Shown here one piece after another: positions 6,860 to 7,260 of a DNA stretch of 7,260 nucleotides. Under the pieces are notes generated by a model. The model worked only from the letters and a program-made list of their open reading frames with translations. It was not told the DNA's origin and ran no database searches. The stretch spans positions 1 through 7,260 of the forward strand of contig CAJMRA010000118.1 of NCBI GenBank assembly GCA_905215675.1, written 5' to 3'. The position numbers were made by a program, and so were the translations under genes. Each line of letters starts with the position of its first letter. Within the stretch, counting starts at the first letter, position 1. Origin of the DNA: an uncultured bacterium (GTDB lineage Bacteria; Desulfobacterota; Desulfovibrionia; Desulfovibrionales; Desulfovibrionaceae).

Positions 6860-6930
6860 CCGGGGGGAAGGGAGGGCCCCTTTTGGAAAAGGGGCCCTCC
6901 CTTCCCCCCGGACCCCCCATCCCTCCCCCG
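6860..6930 (+). repeat. Type A palindromic repeat / probable 3' end of the aroC-recD2 transcript
   Basis: Starting 37 bases after the recD2 stop, 6860-6884 and 6887-6911 form a perfect 25-bp inverted repeat with only two bases between the arms. The loop would in practice open further in RNA. The outer stem is CGGGGGGAAGGG and the inner stem ends in CCCCTTTT/AAAAGGGG. It is followed by a C-rich tail CCCCCCATCCCTCCCCC (6913-6929) and then AAAACTTTTATT. Outer stem and start of the tail match the element after metK, in the same orientation relative to the gene. The T-rich stretch begins about 25 bases after the stem, so classical intrinsic termination is uncertain; the strong hairpin could also block 3' exonucleases. 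Confidence 0.75.
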
Positions 6931-7011
6931 AAAACTTTTATTCAGGACCCTCGACAACACGGGACTTCGAGCGCGTTCCTTCTGCCCCACGTCCCCCGGT
7001 TGCGCGAACAG

Positions 7012-7043
7012 CAGAAACAACCCCGCATGTGGGGCTGTTTCTG
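7012..7043. terminator. Possible bidirectional intrinsic terminator
   Basis: CAGAAACA (7012-7019) and CCCC (7021-7024) pair with GGGG (7031-7034) and TGTTTCTG (7036-7043), with a single A/C mismatch and a GCATGT loop. The C/G core is flanked by A-rich and T-rich arms, so a transcript from either strand would end a C/G stem with a U-rich stretch (UUGUUUCUG on the minus strand, CUGUUUCUGU on the plus strand). This symmetry would suit a site between converging genes, but the gene beyond the right edge is not visible. The core is only 4 bp and the U-tracts are interrupted. Confidence 0.4.
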
Positions 7044-7141
7044 TCGTCACATTTTACCTTTGAAAAAGAAAAATATGAAGGTAACCACGTTTCGTTGAAC
7101 GCACTCTGTAAATTTCTTTTCCTTACTCCGGCGTAAAGAGA

Positions 7142-7172
7142 GCGTGTTCACCTTTGAAAAAGGTGAACACGC
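7142..7172. repeat. Perfect 14-bp hairpin
   Basis: GCGTGTTCACCTTT (7142-7155) is exactly complementary to 7159-7172 across a GAA spacer. No T-run follows on the plus strand; on the minus strand the next bases are TCTCTTTACGC, a weak U-rich tail. Part of the left arm and the loop (ACCTTTGAAAAAG) also occurs at 7056-7068. It could terminate a minus-strand gene entering from the right, or be part of a repeat mosaic with the neighbouring type B copy. Confidence 0.5.
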
Positions 7173-7176
7173 GAGA

Positions 7177-7260
7177 CGACGGCACAGCGCCGCCCGACCA
7201 AAAGTGAACGGAAAAACCGCGTTTTTTTCCGCGAAACGACAGGCCGTATGGTTTGAACGC
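7177..7260 (-). repeat. Type B three-hairpin repeat, copy 2 (inverted, cut by window edge)
   Basis: Read on the minus strand from 7260, this stretch follows copy 1 (3301-3386) with the same module order: AACCATACGGCC, TGTCGTTTCGCGG, the A-run/T-run hairpin H2 (one extra A), a diverged 12-14 base linker, then the GGGCGGC hairpin H3. The core 7209-7253 differs from 3309-3352 only by the extra A. H3 is degraded here and its loop sequence is inverted relative to copy 1. H1 is incomplete because the window ends. The function is unknown. Confidence 0.7.

Larger units (their letters stand above)
6823..7260. other. Gene-free 438-bp region after recD2
   Basis: No reading frame here has family-like sequence or a good ribosome binding site. 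The region contains, in order: the type A repeat (6860-6930), a G/C-cored hairpin (7012-7043), an AT-rich patch (27 G/C of 80 bases at 7051-7130, against a GC-rich background), a perfect 14-bp hairpin (7142-7172), and an inverted type B repeat running to the window edge. No tRNA-like or riboswitch-like structure was recognised. The next gene lies beyond the window. Confidence 0.7.

Noticed and set aside
5518..7050. 510-residue open frame antisense to recD2
   Set aside because: The His/Gly/Val-rich composition is typical of antisense GC-rich frames, and it runs through the type A hairpin.
6794..7063. 89-residue plus-strand frame after recD2
   Set aside because: It starts inside recD2 in another frame and translates the perfect palindrome and C-rich tail; no ribosome binding site or motif.
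7075..7098. Seven-residue ORF (MKVTTFR) as a leader peptide
   Set aside because: No proper Shine-Dalgarno, no runs of a regulatory amino acid, and no attenuator structure immediately after it.

Overview
The window is a GC-rich bacterial chromosome segment carrying five complete housekeeping genes in two divergent transcription units. Protein-level character (the 'MGYYHAGHESLM' form of PanC, the AroC sequence, RecD2 without RecBC in view) and strong GC bias at third codon positions suggest a sulfate-reducing or related Desulfovibrionaceae-type deltaproteobacterium. That assignment is an inference from recognition, not from a search. No mobile gene, CRISPR array, rRNA or tRNA was seen.

Left half, minus strand: a good sigma70-type promoter (2240-2212) drives panC (pantothenate synthetase), followed after 56 bp by metK (S-adenosylmethionine synthetase) with its own strong ribosome binding site. 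The unit ends in a long G/C-rich hairpin at the left edge (16-66).

Right half, plus strand: sppA (membrane-anchored S49 peptidase), then a 166-bp gap filled by a three-hairpin repeat, then aroC (chorismate synthase) and recD2 (SF1B DNA helicase), which overlap by one base (TGATG). The unit ends in a perfect 25-bp inverted repeat (6860-6911). The last 438 bp hold no convincing gene, but contain several hairpins and an AT-rich patch.

The coding content is ordinary and the genes do not form one pathway: CoA precursor, SAM, aromatic precursor, membrane proteolysis and DNA repair. The interest is between the genes, where two families of palindromic repeat occur, each in two copies. Type A lies just after the last gene of each unit, in the same orientation relative to that gene (metK and recD2), with a shared tail GGnCCCCCCATCC. 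Type B lies between sppA and aroC and again, inverted, at the right edge. They look like dispersed intergenic repeats that may act as transcript 3' ends or mRNA stabilisers. I found no convincing novel multi-gene system.
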